A stretch of DNA of 64,000 nucleotides from an uncultured Flavobacteriaceae bacterium (GTDB lineage: Bacteria; Bacteroidota; Bacteroidia; Flavobacteriales; Flavobacteriaceae). A program made the translations under genes and the position numbers. The DNA lies in NCBI GenBank assembly GCA_947501845.1, contig CANMXP010000009.1, forward strand, positions 62,001-126,000, given 5' to 3'. Below, piece by piece: positions 32,814 to 42,390 of the stretch (positions are counted from its first letter, which is position 1; each line of letters starts with the position of its first letter). The notes below the pieces were generated by a model. The model had not been told where the DNA came from, did no database searches, and saw only the letters and a list, made by a program, of their open reading frames with translations.

Positions 32814-33867
32814 AAATTGAAATCAAAGCCTTTATGTTATTTCTTGCGTTATAATTTGTTGTGACATGTTTATACAACATTTCCCCATGACCTTTTCTTA
32901 AATCATAATTATTAATATAATTTAATAAGGCTTTTGAAAATTCCTGAATATTGCCCTCAACTAAAGTTCCTTCACTTTCATTCCTTATAATATGATTACA
33001 AAATCCCACATTTGTTGCAATAACAGGTAATTTTGTCAATCCATATTCTAATAAAGTTAAAGGAAAACCTTCAGAAGATGATGTCAATACTCCAATATCG
33101 CTTTGACTTAAAACATACTGAATATCTTCTATTTGCCCATAGAAAAAGACATTCTTCAAATTATGTGTTTTTATGTAGGTTTTTAATTCGTTGGAATAAG
33201 CATCACAAAAATCTTTACCTATCAGATGTAAGCTCCATTCATCAATCGATTTACTCACTTCTTTAAATGCTTGAAGTAAAAATATGTGATTCTTTGGGTG
33301 CCTAAGATTAGCGACACAAATTAATCGCTTTCCTGCTATGCCTTCCAAATGTGTAACCTGTTTTTCTCCTTTTTTCAAAACCGAAAAGTTAGGTAAATAA
33401 TACACCTTGTTACAATGTGTATTTATCCTAGCCCAGTTTTTTAGGTCATTATTGACTGCTATTATTTTTGAAAAAAAATATGAACAATATATTAATGCTC
33501 GATTCTTCGATTTATTAGAAAGCACTCTATTACCGTTATGATCATGCCAAATTACTGATATATTTCGATTTATTAATTTTAAAAGAAAAGCAAAAAAGTA
33601 AGACGTAGTATGTGCATGCACTATGTCGATCTGGTTCTTTTTTATAAAACTGTTTAACTTATTTACTGCCTTGAAGTCAAAAGTCTTTTTTTTATTCAAA
33701 AATAAATAGCCTACCTCGTGCTTTATATCTTGTTTTAAAGAACCTTCTTTTCTAGAGACACCAATGTACGAACCTTCAATTTCATCAACCAAGCAGTTGG
33801 CATAATTAACCGCTGTACGCTCGGCGCCTCCAATTTGTAAAGAATCTATTAATTGAAGTACCCGCAT
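32803..33867 (-). CDS. Glycosyltransferase family 4
   Basis: I place the start at the ATG at 33867 (MRVLQLIDSLQIGGAERTAVNYA), the usual GT4 beginning, rather than at 33900, which would only add eleven residues inside the upstream gene. The protein then has 354 residues with an IIAVNNDLKNW acceptor-side segment, a LICVANLRHPKNHIFLL strand, and the donor-binding region SDIGVLTSSSEGFPLTLLEYGLTKLPVIATNVGF with the paired glutamates. It follows the upstream gene by one base. The linkage formed is unknown. Confidence 0.88.
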   Translation of the reverse strand: MRVLQLIDSLQIGGAERTAVNYANCLVDEIEGSYIGVSRKEGSLKQDIKHEVGYLFLNKKKTFDFKAVNKLNSFIKKNQIDIVHAHTTSYFFAFLLKLINRNISVIWHDHNGNRVLSNKSKNRALIYCSYFFSKIIAVNNDLKNWARINTHCNKVYYLPNFSVLKKGEKQVTHLEGIAGKRLICVANLRHPKNHIFLLQAFKEVSKSIDEWSLHLIGKDFCDAYSNELKTYIKTHNLKNVFFYGQIEDIQYVLSQSDIGVLTSSSEGFPLTLLEYGLTKLPVIATNVGFCNHIIRNESEGTLVEGNIQEFSKALLNYINNYDLRKGHGEMLYKHVTTNYNARNNIKALISIYEK

Positions 33868-33868
33868 A

Positions 33869-34984
33869 CTATTCCAGTAATTTAACGATTTCTGTTTCAA
33901 ATGTCTCTAAAGTATAATTTTGAGCCCATTCACAAGCTAACAACGACATACTTCTAAGTTTATCTTTATTTTGTAAACCTTCTTTAATCATACTGGAAGC
34001 TGCCTCAATTTCAGGATCTATTAACAAACCTCTTTTTCCAAAACCTAACATATATGGAATACAAGATATTTTTGTAGCGATTGGAATCGTACCAAAAAAC
34101 ATAGCCTCCGCAATAGCTTTAGGCCAACCTTCAGATTTAGAAGGTAATATTAAAAAATGAGCTGTTCTTAGAGCTTCTTGAATAACTCCTAACTTTTGGC
34201 CTCCTTCTATTTGAACATTTTTTTTCAAATCATTTTCCTCAACGTAAGCATTTAGTTTATTCATTAATACACCTTCTCCAAATAGTTTTAACTGAACCTC
34301 GACCCCTGCTCTCTTTAAAGCCTCAATAATCTTGATTGCTAAAAAAGGTTTTTTACCTTCTACTAAACTACCAATAAAAAGGAACTCTAGCCTGATATTA
34401 TAATTCCTTTCTATGGGTTTGAGCCTATCCTTATCTTTAAAAGTTGCCGTAAAAAATGGTTTAATATTTTTGGATTGTTCTTTCCATTGACCATATACCA
34501 AAACCTTAATATTTCTACTCAAGAATGTATTTCTGATAATTGATTTCTGAAAACGATAACTAAGTGGTTGCCTACTATTGGGATCCCAATTTCCAGCATA
34601 CTTAACAGTTTTAGTTTTACTAGGAAAAAAAACCTGTATCACACTACCTAATAAACCAATATTTCCCGGACATCTTAAATGAACATGATCTGCTCTTACA
34701 ATTGATCTGCATATTTTAACAAAGATATAAGGTATTTTAACTATTGATATTAAACTTTTTTTTAGATTGGTAAATGCAATTGACGGAATTTTATTAAAAA
34801 CAATATCAGTCCTATCATATTTTTTATCCAAATTAGTTATTTTTTCCTGAACTAACGGGGCTATCACCTCGACTTCACCGACATTTTTCAACCATAAATT
34901 CATTTCTCGAATATACGGTTCATAAGCTAAAAGTGCTGTACCTTGTACTTTGTGTGGGGTATGCGAAATTATTAAAAATCTCAT
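33869..34984 (-). CDS. Glycosyltransferase family 4
   Basis: The 371-residue protein begins RFLIISHTPHK, includes the acceptor-side NWDPNSRQPLSYRFQ region, and has the GT4 donor domain with LEFLFIGSLVEGKKPFLAIKI, LFGEGVLMNKL, VQIEGGQ and ILPSKSEGWPKAIAEAMFFGTIPIATKISCIPYML. Relatives are found in O-antigen and exopolysaccharide clusters. The start overlaps the stop of the upstream GT2 by four bases (ATGA), a sign of coupled translation. Confidence 0.87.
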   Translation of the reverse strand: MRFLIISHTPHKVQGTALLAYEPYIREMNLWLKNVGEVEVIAPLVQEKITNLDKKYDRTDIVFNKIPSIAFTNLKKSLISIVKIPYIFVKICRSIVRADHVHLRCPGNIGLLGSVIQVFFPSKTKTVKYAGNWDPNSRQPLSYRFQKSIIRNTFLSRNIKVLVYGQWKEQSKNIKPFFTATFKDKDRLKPIERNYNIRLEFLFIGSLVEGKKPFLAIKIIEALKRAGVEVQLKLFGEGVLMNKLNAYVEENDLKKNVQIEGGQKLGVIQEALRTAHFLILPSKSEGWPKAIAEAMFFGTIPIATKISCIPYMLGFGKRGLLIDPEIEAASSMIKEGLQNKDKLRSMSLLACEWAQNYTLETFETEIVKLLE

Positions 34985-35982
34985 GATTGTATTTTCGGCT
35001 TATTAAAAATTAATGAAAGCCAACCAGCACATCGACCTATACTTTCGGTAAATGCTTCCTGTTTTTTATTCGTATTTAATACGTTAGTGAATCGAATACA
35101 GGTTAACAAAAAGGAGGTTACATTCCATTTTACTTTAGCCTTAAAGTCAGGCCTGGGATATTTAATACGCCAAACGTACCACCCGTTCCGAATAACCATT
35201 TTCCCATATTTGTATTTGTTCGGGCGTCCAGAAGCATCATGATAATGAAATAATTGTGCTTTTGTATTAACATATAGTTTTCCTTTTTTCGCTAAACGAA
35301 GTGAAAAATCAACATCTTCATACAACCCATAACCTACAAAATATTCTGAAAACCTCATACTCTCAAAAATATTCTTTCTAAATGAAGAAGCTCCTCCCAT
35401 AATTTGTTCTACTTCATAAATTTCACCTGATGGTGGTAAAAACCCAACACTTCGTCCGTGAGAAAAATCTGGTAAAAATCCTGGGAGCTCGTTACTATCT
35501 AACCCAAGTTTTTTCCTAAGAATAAATCTGCTCCCGTCTTTTCGCTTATAGCTATCGAACGCAAATTCATTTATTAAAGGTTTATAGTTAGAAGTTACTT
35601 TTTCCCATTTTGTATTATTCTTTATATACCCGCCAACGGCTAAGGCTTCAGGATGTTTATTGTATGTTTTTAAGAGTTCTTCGAAATAGTTTGGTTCCAA
35701 TACAATATCATCATCTAAAAAACAGATTATTTCTGATGTTTTACTTACCAAATTTATGCCATAGTTTCTTTGTTTTGTGAGACCTCTATGTTGATTGAGA
35801 ACCATGTAATACTTTAAATTTTCAAATATCTCTTCCTTCAACATATTTTCAGTCTCTTTGTTATGAGAAGCGTCTATAATCAGTATTTCTGGAGGATAAT
35901 GAGTTTGCGTTTTTACAGAATTAAGTAATTTTAGCAAAGGCTCTGGTCTCATATAAGTACATACTATTAACGAAAATCTCAT
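34981..35982 (-). CDS. Glycosyltransferase family 2
   Basis: The 333-residue protein is a GT-A fold enzyme: FSLIVCTYMRPEPLLKLLNS, EILIIDASHNKE, GLTKQRNYGI, the metal-binding ICFLDDDIVLEPNYF (D-D-D), and an acceptor region with MGGASSFRKNIFESMRFSEYFVGYGLYEDVDFSLR containing the E-D catalytic pair. A C-terminal amphipathic helix may bind the membrane. It begins the block after a 92-base gap, so a promoter may lie at 35983-36074. Confidence 0.9.
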   Translation of the reverse strand: MRFSLIVCTYMRPEPLLKLLNSVKTQTHYPPEILIIDASHNKETENMLKEEIFENLKYYMVLNQHRGLTKQRNYGINLVSKTSEIICFLDDDIVLEPNYFEELLKTYNKHPEALAVGGYIKNNTKWEKVTSNYKPLINEFAFDSYKRKDGSRFILRKKLGLDSNELPGFLPDFSHGRSVGFLPPSGEIYEVEQIMGGASSFRKNIFESMRFSEYFVGYGLYEDVDFSLRLAKKGKLYVNTKAQLFHYHDASGRPNKYKYGKMVIRNGWYVWRIKYPRPDFKAKVKWNVTSFLLTCIRFTNVLNTNKKQEAFTESIGRCAGWLSLIFNKPKIQS

Positions 35983-36074
35983 AACTTTTTAAAACTTAAC
36001 AAATTTCTGATTGTGTTAAAATCACTTAAAACCAAATAACAATATCATACATTCCAAAAATATAAAGATAATTT

Positions 36075-36965
36075 TCATTCGTCCTTTTTAATTAGGTTTA
36101 TATCTTCAATTAAAATTTTTGTAAACGTCCTTGCTCCATCAATATTTAAATGTCCGCAATTAAAAAAAAACTCCTCTCGATCGTCAAAAATACTAACATA
36201 ATCTAATATTGAGGGTATTGATAATTTTAAAGTTTTTAACTGATCTCTATTTTCAATGTACTTACAAAATGGAGCTGTAAAAAGTATCAGTTTTGATCTG
36301 GTTCTTTCTGTTATTTTCTTTATACCTTCAAGATCATGATTTATATTATTAAATCGTTTTGGTAATTTTCCTGAAATTTCTAAACTATGTCCTTTTTTAG
36401 GATTAAACCCAAAATTAATTTCTCTTTTAGGTTTTTTGTTAATTAGAGCTGTAAAAAACTGTCTAAACCCAACAACTTTATCATATTTCATATAACGATA
36501 AAAAGGTATATAACTATAGTAAAAGTTATCTTTATCTTTCTTTAATTCATTTTTAACCAAAGGATTGTTTAAAAATGGTACCAAGTTAGCTTTAAAGTTT
36601 TTTGAAAGTCCCTTTTTATTAAAACTATAGTCAATTTGTAATATAACAGTATCAATAGTAATTCCTTTAGATTCAGCAAGTGCTAATAGAATTAGCATAT
36701 CTCCTATAGTTCCTCCAGATATACCTAAATTGACACATGATTTACCTGTTAATTTTTCAACCAGTTCACAATCAATATGGTTTTCTGTTCTTGAAGATCC
36801 AAGAAAAGCCAAATCATAATGTCCCTTTTTTAGTTGAAGTATTTTGTGAATTTTATTTTTTGGTGCGTTATTCCTAAATGTGTATGAGTATAATGCATCA
36901 CATATATACATTATCAAGATAGTAACTATAATAATTTTAAATATGTAAATAAAAAATTGCTTCAT
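36075..36965 (-). CDS. SGNH-hydrolase-like membrane protein, MBOAT partner (DltD/AlgJ-like)
   Basis: The 296-residue protein has one N-terminal membrane helix (residues 8-26) and a periplasmic domain with an SGNH-like block I (F-L-G-S-S-R, S57/S58), block NLGISGG (79-85) and a C-terminal HLN motif (H272). The catalytic Asp three residues before His in typical families is Asn269 here (N-C-G-H-L-N). The gene directly follows the MBOAT gene with no gap, the usual pairing for periplasmic O-acylation. A run of nine A/T bases in the coding sequence (36162-36170) precedes the Asn codon. Confidence 0.7.
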   Translation of the reverse strand: MKQFFIYIFKIIIVTILIMYICDALYSYTFRNNAPKNKIHKILQLKKGHYDLAFLGSSRTENHIDCELVEKLTGKSCVNLGISGGTIGDMLILLALAESKGITIDTVILQIDYSFNKKGLSKNFKANLVPFLNNPLVKNELKKDKDNFYYSYIPFYRYMKYDKVVGFRQFFTALINKKPKREINFGFNPKKGHSLEISGKLPKRFNNINHDLEGIKKITERTRSKLILFTAPFCKYIENRDQLKTLKLSIPSILDYVSIFDDREEFFFNCGHLNIDGARTFTKILIEDINLIKKDE

Positions 36966-38399
36966 CTAAAATTGAAAATAAATAAATTCTTGGTGATCAG
37001 AATACACTCCTAGTGTTAAAATCATAAATAAAACAAATAGCATCTTAAGTCGTTTAAACCTCCCTGAAAAAGGATGTTCATAATATCTATTGAACCACTC
37101 TAACAAAATAAAAACACTTATAAGTAGTAACATTTCAACACTATACCCTTCTAAACTTAAATATTGGATATTAAAATGCAAATTTGTGAATAATCTTTTG
37201 AGATAACTAAATGCTAAAGATAAATTATCTGCTCTAAAAAACACCCACGCTAATGTTACTATAATAAAAGTAATTATTATGTGAATCAGCTCTCGAAATG
37301 CAGGTAGTATTCTATGTTCTGAAATCTGGTTAATATTGTTTCTATGTCTATTCATTAATAACAACGGTATAAAAAAAGTTGCGTGCAAAGCTCCCCAAAC
37401 AATAAATGTCCAGTTCGCACCATGCCAAAACCCACTTACCAAAAAAATGATAAAGACGTTCCTAATTTGTTTTTCCTTATTCACTCGAGAACCTCCCAAA
37501 GGAATATAAATATAATCTCTAAACCAAGTAGATAAGGAAATATGCCACCTTCTCCAAAATTCCGCAACATCTCTGGAGAAATAAGGGTAATTAAAGTTTT
37601 TCATTAATTCGAAACCAAAAAGCCTTGCCGTACCAATAGCAATATCACTATAACCAGAAAAATCGCCATAAATCTGAAATGCAAAATATACAGCTCCAAT
37701 AATGAGCGTTAATGAATTTAATTCCTCATAGTTCTCAAAAATTGTATTTACGTAGATAGCACAACTATCTGCTATTACTAACTTTTTAAACAAACCCCAA
37801 ATAATTAAATGTATTCCAGATTTTGCTTTATCTAAATTAAAAACTCTTTTTCTAAAAAATTGAGGTAATAAATTGGTTGCTCTTTCTATTGGGCCAGCAA
37901 CCAATTGCGGAAAGAACGATACAAAAGCTGCAAAATTCACAAAGTTTTTTGTGGGTTTTAATTTGTAACGGTAAACATCTATCGTATAACTAAGTGTTTG
38001 GAAAGTATAAAAAGAAATTCCTACTGGAAGAATAATTTTCAACGACCACGGTTGTATCGTTATACCTATAATTTCCCACATCTGTATCCAACTATCAATA
38101 AAAAAATTATAATATTTAAAAAAGCCTAAAACACCTATATTAAATACTAAACTTAAAACTAACAGCTGTTTTCTTTTTCTTTTTATATCTGTTTTACTTA
38201 TTGCCAAACCTATAAAATAATCTAAAATAGTACTTAATGCTATAAGAGTCAGAAAACGATAATCCCACCAACCATAAAAAAAATAACTGGCTGCTAATAA
38301 AAGTATATTCTGTGCTTTTAAATTTCTTTTTAACAAAAACCAATAAAATATAAATATTGATGGGAGAAATAATAAAAAAGCAATGGAATTAAAAAACAT
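36966..38399 (-). CDS. MBOAT family O-acyltransferase (AlgI/DltB-like)
   Basis: The 477-residue protein has about eleven membrane helices and the AlgI-type core: GISFYTFQTLSYTIDVYR, FPQLVAGPIERA, IWGLFKKLVIADSCA, YGDFSGYSDIAIGTARLFGF, EFWRRWHISLSTWFRDYIYIPLGGSR and SGFWHGANWTFIVWGALHA. The invariant histidine is in SGFWHGANW. It moves acyl groups, usually acetyl, across the inner membrane to modify a polysaccharide in the periplasm, with the following SGNH-like protein as partner. It is preceded by a 237-base gap with a possible gene remnant. Confidence 0.92.
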   Translation of the reverse strand: MFFNSIAFLLFLPSIFIFYWFLLKRNLKAQNILLLAASYFFYGWWDYRFLTLIALSTILDYFIGLAISKTDIKRKRKQLLVLSLVFNIGVLGFFKYYNFFIDSWIQMWEIIGITIQPWSLKIILPVGISFYTFQTLSYTIDVYRYKLKPTKNFVNFAAFVSFFPQLVAGPIERATNLLPQFFRKRVFNLDKAKSGIHLIIWGLFKKLVIADSCAIYVNTIFENYEELNSLTLIIGAVYFAFQIYGDFSGYSDIAIGTARLFGFELMKNFNYPYFSRDVAEFWRRWHISLSTWFRDYIYIPLGGSRVNKEKQIRNVFIIFLVSGFWHGANWTFIVWGALHATFFIPLLLMNRHRNNINQISEHRILPAFRELIHIIITFIIVTLAWVFFRADNLSLAFSYLKRLFTNLHFNIQYLSLEGYSVEMLLLISVFILLEWFNRYYEHPFSGRFKRLKMLFVLFMILTLGVYSDHQEFIYFQF

Positions 38400-38499
38400 A
38401 TTTAGGTTCTTTCGTCTTTTTAATAATTAATGATTGTATCTATTTTCTTCATTTATATGGTTAGCTACAATCTCAGTAGGTTATTTGTCAATAATAAAA

Positions 38500-38577
38500 C
38501 TATTTAGGAAAGTTTCGGAGCATTTGGAATATGTTTCTAAAAGGTCTACCAAATAATACGGTTCTTAAACAATATGA
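38500..38577 (-). pseudogene. Possible C-terminal remnant of a transferase gene
   Basis: Between two stop codons on the minus strand a 25-codon frame reads SYCLRTVLFGRPFRNIFQML and ends RNFPK before a TAG. It has no start codon. The basic, aromatic, amphipathic character resembles the C-terminal tails of glycosyltransferases in this cluster, and it lies in the otherwise empty 237-base gap. Chance is quite possible. Confidence 0.22.
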
Positions 38578-38636
38578 TCACCTATAAAAACAGCTTACTT
38601 ATGATGTTTGATTCAATAAATTCATTCTATAATAAC

Positions 38637-40175
38637 TTATTTAGTTCTAACACCCAACTTCATTAAGTTTTTAGCATAAAAAATTGACTTTCTATATTGT
38701 AACATACGATAAGGTAATTTTATCAATCTAAAAAGGAAATATAATTTTGAACCTTTAAACAAATACCTAATGAAATATTTATATTTATATTCTTTTCGCT
38801 GTGCCTCTGAAAACTGCTTATACAACTGATACATAATGGTTGGACTAGGCTTTGGTGTTATGGTTTTAACAGGAACATTTAATTCCCAAGGTTGGGCTTT
38901 CCGTTTCTTCCCAATAATTTTAGCCTGTGTTCCCCAAAATCGGTATCCTCCTTGAGGAGGTTTTAAATGTAAATTTGCTGCAAACGGATTATGTAATACA
39001 GGTACTCCTATTTTTGTGAGTGAAATACCAAAGTCACTATCTTCTCCATAACCACCATCATAGTTAACATCATTCCCTTTTAATACCTCAACATATTCTC
39101 TTTTTACGCAAGAATTTGCATTAGAAAAGGATTGAGTCACACCGACCTTCCATCTAATCTCATCTATCTCCTTCAATTTAACACTTAGATCTTCTAAGGT
39201 CTGATGCTCATTATCTGCTCTGAGGTCAAGCCCATTGCAAGCACCCGCATTATACGTTTGAAGTAATCTAATATGGCTTTCAATGAAATTAGAGGGAATT
39301 CTAATATCATCATCTCCGAAAATGATATAGTCTCCTTTACACATATTTATGGCTTCATTTCTAGCCCTACAACTTCCTTTTGTGGTTTGCCATTTAAAAA
39401 TAACTTCGAACGGATATTGCTCTTTCTTGTATAAAGATTCATTTCGCTTACCTATTGGTGTTGCATCGACTACAATTACTTGGCTCACTGGATACGATTG
39501 ATTTCTCAGGTCTTCCAGTAATCTCAGAGTATAATCTTGCCGCAACATGGTTGGTATTATATAGCTAACCTTAGGACTTCCTTTGATAGTACTCAAATCT
39601 CTTGGAGTAATTAATAACTTCTTTTCTCTTTTTTTATATTTCTTAAAAGCAAAATTGAAGGCCTTTAACTCTTTGTATTTCCAAAAACCTTTACGCCATA
39701 ACATATACAGTGTCTGAGCTGTTCTAAAATTCTTTCGATAAAATATATACCTATCTACTGTAGAAATAGTTAGAGGCTCTTGTTTGTCATTTGAAAAAAG
39801 CCCCTTCACATAAAGTGGTATGGCTCCGTTATTCCTCAAGGCATTGTATGCAAAATCCAATGCTCCCATATAAATATTATGGTAATCATCATCAAAGCCA
39901 TTTAAAGACTCCCAAACAGACTTTCTTATGGCAAAGCTATTGGGGTTTAATCGCCAACTCACACAGGTATCTAAATTATCGAAATCATGACCGTACCAAA
40001 AAAAGACGGCTGTTTGATACAAAATATCAGGAAATACATTTTTAAGCCCTTGTTCAAAAGAGCTATGCCACATATCACCTAAACCATTGACTAGGTTGTT
40101 TAATACATCAAAATTAGGTTGTCCACTATAAAGAAGTTCAATCCCATCAGGAGTTGTGTATGGTTTTAATATCAT
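38637..40175 (-). CDS. Glycosyltransferase family 2 with an extra N-terminal half-domain
   Basis: The protein has 512 residues. Residues 202-420 form a complete GT-A domain (KVSYIIPTMLRQDYTLRLLE, GSCRARNEAINM, metal-binding DDD at 288-290, and YGEDSDFG as catalytic E-D). Residues 1-130 resemble only the C-terminal, acceptor-binding half of another GT-A domain (NPNSFAIRKSVWESLNGFDDDY); its nucleotide-binding half is missing. The ATG overlaps the upstream stop by four bases, so the short N-terminus is authentic in this genome. It may be a degenerate bifunctional enzyme or a scaffold. Confidence 0.82.
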   Translation of the reverse strand: MILKPYTTPDGIELLYSGQPNFDVLNNLVNGLGDMWHSSFEQGLKNVFPDILYQTAVFFWYGHDFDNLDTCVSWRLNPNSFAIRKSVWESLNGFDDDYHNIYMGALDFAYNALRNNGAIPLYVKGLFSNDKQEPLTISTVDRYIFYRKNFRTAQTLYMLWRKGFWKYKELKAFNFAFKKYKKREKKLLITPRDLSTIKGSPKVSYIIPTMLRQDYTLRLLEDLRNQSYPVSQVIVVDATPIGKRNESLYKKEQYPFEVIFKWQTTKGSCRARNEAINMCKGDYIIFGDDDIRIPSNFIESHIRLLQTYNAGACNGLDLRADNEHQTLEDLSVKLKEIDEIRWKVGVTQSFSNANSCVKREYVEVLKGNDVNYDGGYGEDSDFGISLTKIGVPVLHNPFAANLHLKPPQGGYRFWGTQAKIIGKKRKAQPWELNVPVKTITPKPSPTIMYQLYKQFSEAQRKEYKYKYFIRYLFKGSKLYFLFRLIKLPYRMLQYRKSIFYAKNLMKLGVRTK

Positions 40176-41317
40176 TTACGAAAGTTGGTAAGTTTTTTAT
40201 ATAATTCTATATTTTGTTGAGCTATAATACTGGCTTCAAACTTTTCCTGAATTAATGCTCTTGCATTTTTTCCGAAAGTATGCGCCAGTTCTTTATCGTC
40301 TAATAACCGCTTCATTTTTCTAGCATAAAGTTCATGATCTTTGGGGTTTACAGTATAACCTGTCTTGTTATTTACCATAATTTCGCTTGACCAACCAATG
40401 TTTGAAGTTACTAGTGCTTTTTCCATAGCCATAGCCTCCAACCAAGTCATAGGAAATGCTTCTGCAAAACTAGGAAGTGTTACTAAACTGGCTTTATTAA
40501 TTATTTGAACCACTTCGTTATAAGGAACTTCCTTTACATACTTAACTTTAGTTTTCGCTTTCTCGGAAAGAAGGTCAAAAAACAATTCAAGTGTCGATCT
40601 TTTTTCATAAACATCTATGGTATCTTTCCCCAAAAGTGTTAAAGTCACATCTTTTTTTCCTTCGACTAATATATTAAAAGCCATGGCAAGCTCCAAAACT
40701 CCCTTTTTTCTAATTATAGATCCAAAGTACAATATCTCGTTTTTGACAATTTCATTTCCTTCTGGCTTAAAAGTGGAAATATTGATCCCATTATGAACGA
40801 CTTGAATGTTTGTTTTTAAATTGAAAACTTCTTTCGTTTTATCTGCTGTAAAAGCACTAACAGAAACAATATTCTTTGCCTTTTTTAAAGCATTTTTTTC
40901 GAAGAAATAATTTTTCCATTTTTGCTTTCTTCCTGCTAAATGACAAAAATACCCATCGGAACCATGAAGCCTAATTACCAAAGGGCATTTAAAACTCATA
41001 AAAGCTGTTACGCCTGTCCAATCTGGAGCCTCAAGTAGATCGATACACTTTTCAAGAACTGTTGAATTAATGCTTTTTTCTAAATATTTCCTATACAAAT
41101 ACCAGCCTAAAATTAAATACTTCCTGTGTTTAATGGCATGAATTGTAATCCCTTCATTTAATAATGTTTCGTTTTTTTTCTGCCCATAAACAAAAACCGT
41201 TACTTTATGATTGTTCCGCATCAATTCTAAAGCCAGGTTTTTAATACTAGTTCCCAAACCTGCTGCTTTATTCAAGCTGGTATGAGGGTATTCTGGGCTT
41301 ATAAAGGCTATGTGCAT
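40172..41317 (-). CDS. Glycosyltransferase family 4
   Basis: The 381-residue GT-B enzyme has MHIAFISPEYPHTSLNKAAGLGTSIKNLA at the N-terminus, where the G-G/AGLGT loop is typical, an IRLHGSDGYF segment, and the donor site with ILYFGSIIRKKGVLELAMAF, LTLLGKDTID and SFAEAFPMTWLEAMAMEKALVTSNIGWSSEI. The closing residues LIQEKFEASIIAQQNIELYKKL are the common GT4 ending. It overlaps both neighbours by a few bases, showing tight translational coupling. The donor sugar is unknown. Confidence 0.9.
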   Translation of the reverse strand: MHIAFISPEYPHTSLNKAAGLGTSIKNLALELMRNNHKVTVFVYGQKKNETLLNEGITIHAIKHRKYLILGWYLYRKYLEKSINSTVLEKCIDLLEAPDWTGVTAFMSFKCPLVIRLHGSDGYFCHLAGRKQKWKNYFFEKNALKKAKNIVSVSAFTADKTKEVFNLKTNIQVVHNGINISTFKPEGNEIVKNEILYFGSIIRKKGVLELAMAFNILVEGKKDVTLTLLGKDTIDVYEKRSTLELFFDLLSEKAKTKVKYVKEVPYNEVVQIINKASLVTLPSFAEAFPMTWLEAMAMEKALVTSNIGWSSEIMVNNKTGYTVNPKDHELYARKMKRLLDDKELAHTFGKNARALIQEKFEASIIAQQNIELYKKLTNFRK

Positions 41318-42390
41318 GGTAGTAAATTTATATGGTCTTTCACCATTTTTTCCAGATAGTATTGCTCTTCCACTAACTTACTCACATCTTGCTTGATAGC
41401 ATAATTTTTTAATACAATATTATTGATTATTCCTGCAAGACCTTCAACATTTCCAGCAGGATATATATAACCGTTCTCGGTATGCGTAATGACCTCCAGA
41501 TTCCCTCCTACCTGAGTGGTTACAACTGGAACATTAGCTGATAAACTCTCTAAAATTGACAAACTAAAACATTCCATATAGGTAGGTTGCAACATAAAAT
41601 TATAGTTACAAAAAAGTTCTGAAAGCAACGGGGAGCTCCCTTTAAACTGGATGTAAGCATCTAAATTCAAAGACGTATTTAATGCCTTCAACTCACTTTC
41701 GTAGGGCCCTTCTCCATAGATATCAATACGTATTTCTTTTTTCACATTTTCACTTAATATTGACACTGCTTTTATTAAATCTTGTATACCTTTTGAAGGT
41801 CTTAAATGTGAGGCTACAATAAACTTATTTGACCGATCTGTTGTTCTTTTTTTAAATACATGTCGTGCTATACCATTGTAAACAACACAAATCTTGGGCG
41901 TTAAGAAATGTCCATAATCGTTAAGAATATGCTTCTTTGTATATTCTGAAACAGCTATAAATCGATCTATATATTTTGAGTAGAAAATTCCCTTAATCCG
42001 ATTTTTTATCCTTTTTTTAATTGGAAAGCCCTTTATTGGTCTAGGGTTATGATCAACCGCTACAATATATCCCCCATGTTTTAGTTTTACCCACTTATAA
42101 AAAGGTGAGCAAAGTTCTGTAAAATGTGTGATAACTATGTCATATTTTATGTCATACTGTTTACAATATTTCATAAAGACATGCTCTACTGAACTTTCAT
42201 TATCAGTATGAATATTTAAATCTTTATAAAACTCAAAAGCTTTATACTTCGAAAAAAACCAATCGATATGATAGCCTTTTTCCTTTACTTTTTTATCAAA
42301 GGCTATAAAAAAGCGATCCATACCTCCAATTCTACTTGGATGCAAAATATAATTGCAAACTATTGCTATGTTTTTTGTTTTAGGTTTCAC
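41308..42390 (-). CDS. Glycosyltransferase family 4
   Basis: The 360-residue protein begins KNIAIVCNYILHPSRIGGMDRFF, contains the GT4 elements VAVDHNPRPIKG, IAVSEYTKKHILNDYG, KFIVASHLRPSKGIQDLIKA and the donor site LQPTYMECFSLSILESLSANVPVVTTQVGGNLEVI. The paired glutamates of the E-x7-E type are present (E-C-F-S-L-S-I-L-E). It overlaps both neighbouring genes by 4-10 bases. No acceptor or sugar can be assigned. Confidence 0.9.
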   Translation of the reverse strand: MKPKTKNIAIVCNYILHPSRIGGMDRFFIAFDKKVKEKGYHIDWFFSKYKAFEFYKDLNIHTDNESSVEHVFMKYCKQYDIKYDIVITHFTELCSPFYKWVKLKHGGYIVAVDHNPRPIKGFPIKKRIKNRIKGIFYSKYIDRFIAVSEYTKKHILNDYGHFLTPKICVVYNGIARHVFKKRTTDRSNKFIVASHLRPSKGIQDLIKAVSILSENVKKEIRIDIYGEGPYESELKALNTSLNLDAYIQFKGSSPLLSELFCNYNFMLQPTYMECFSLSILESLSANVPVVTTQVGGNLEVITHTENGYIYPAGNVEGLAGIINNIVLKNYAIKQDVSKLVEEQYYLEKMVKDHINLLPCT

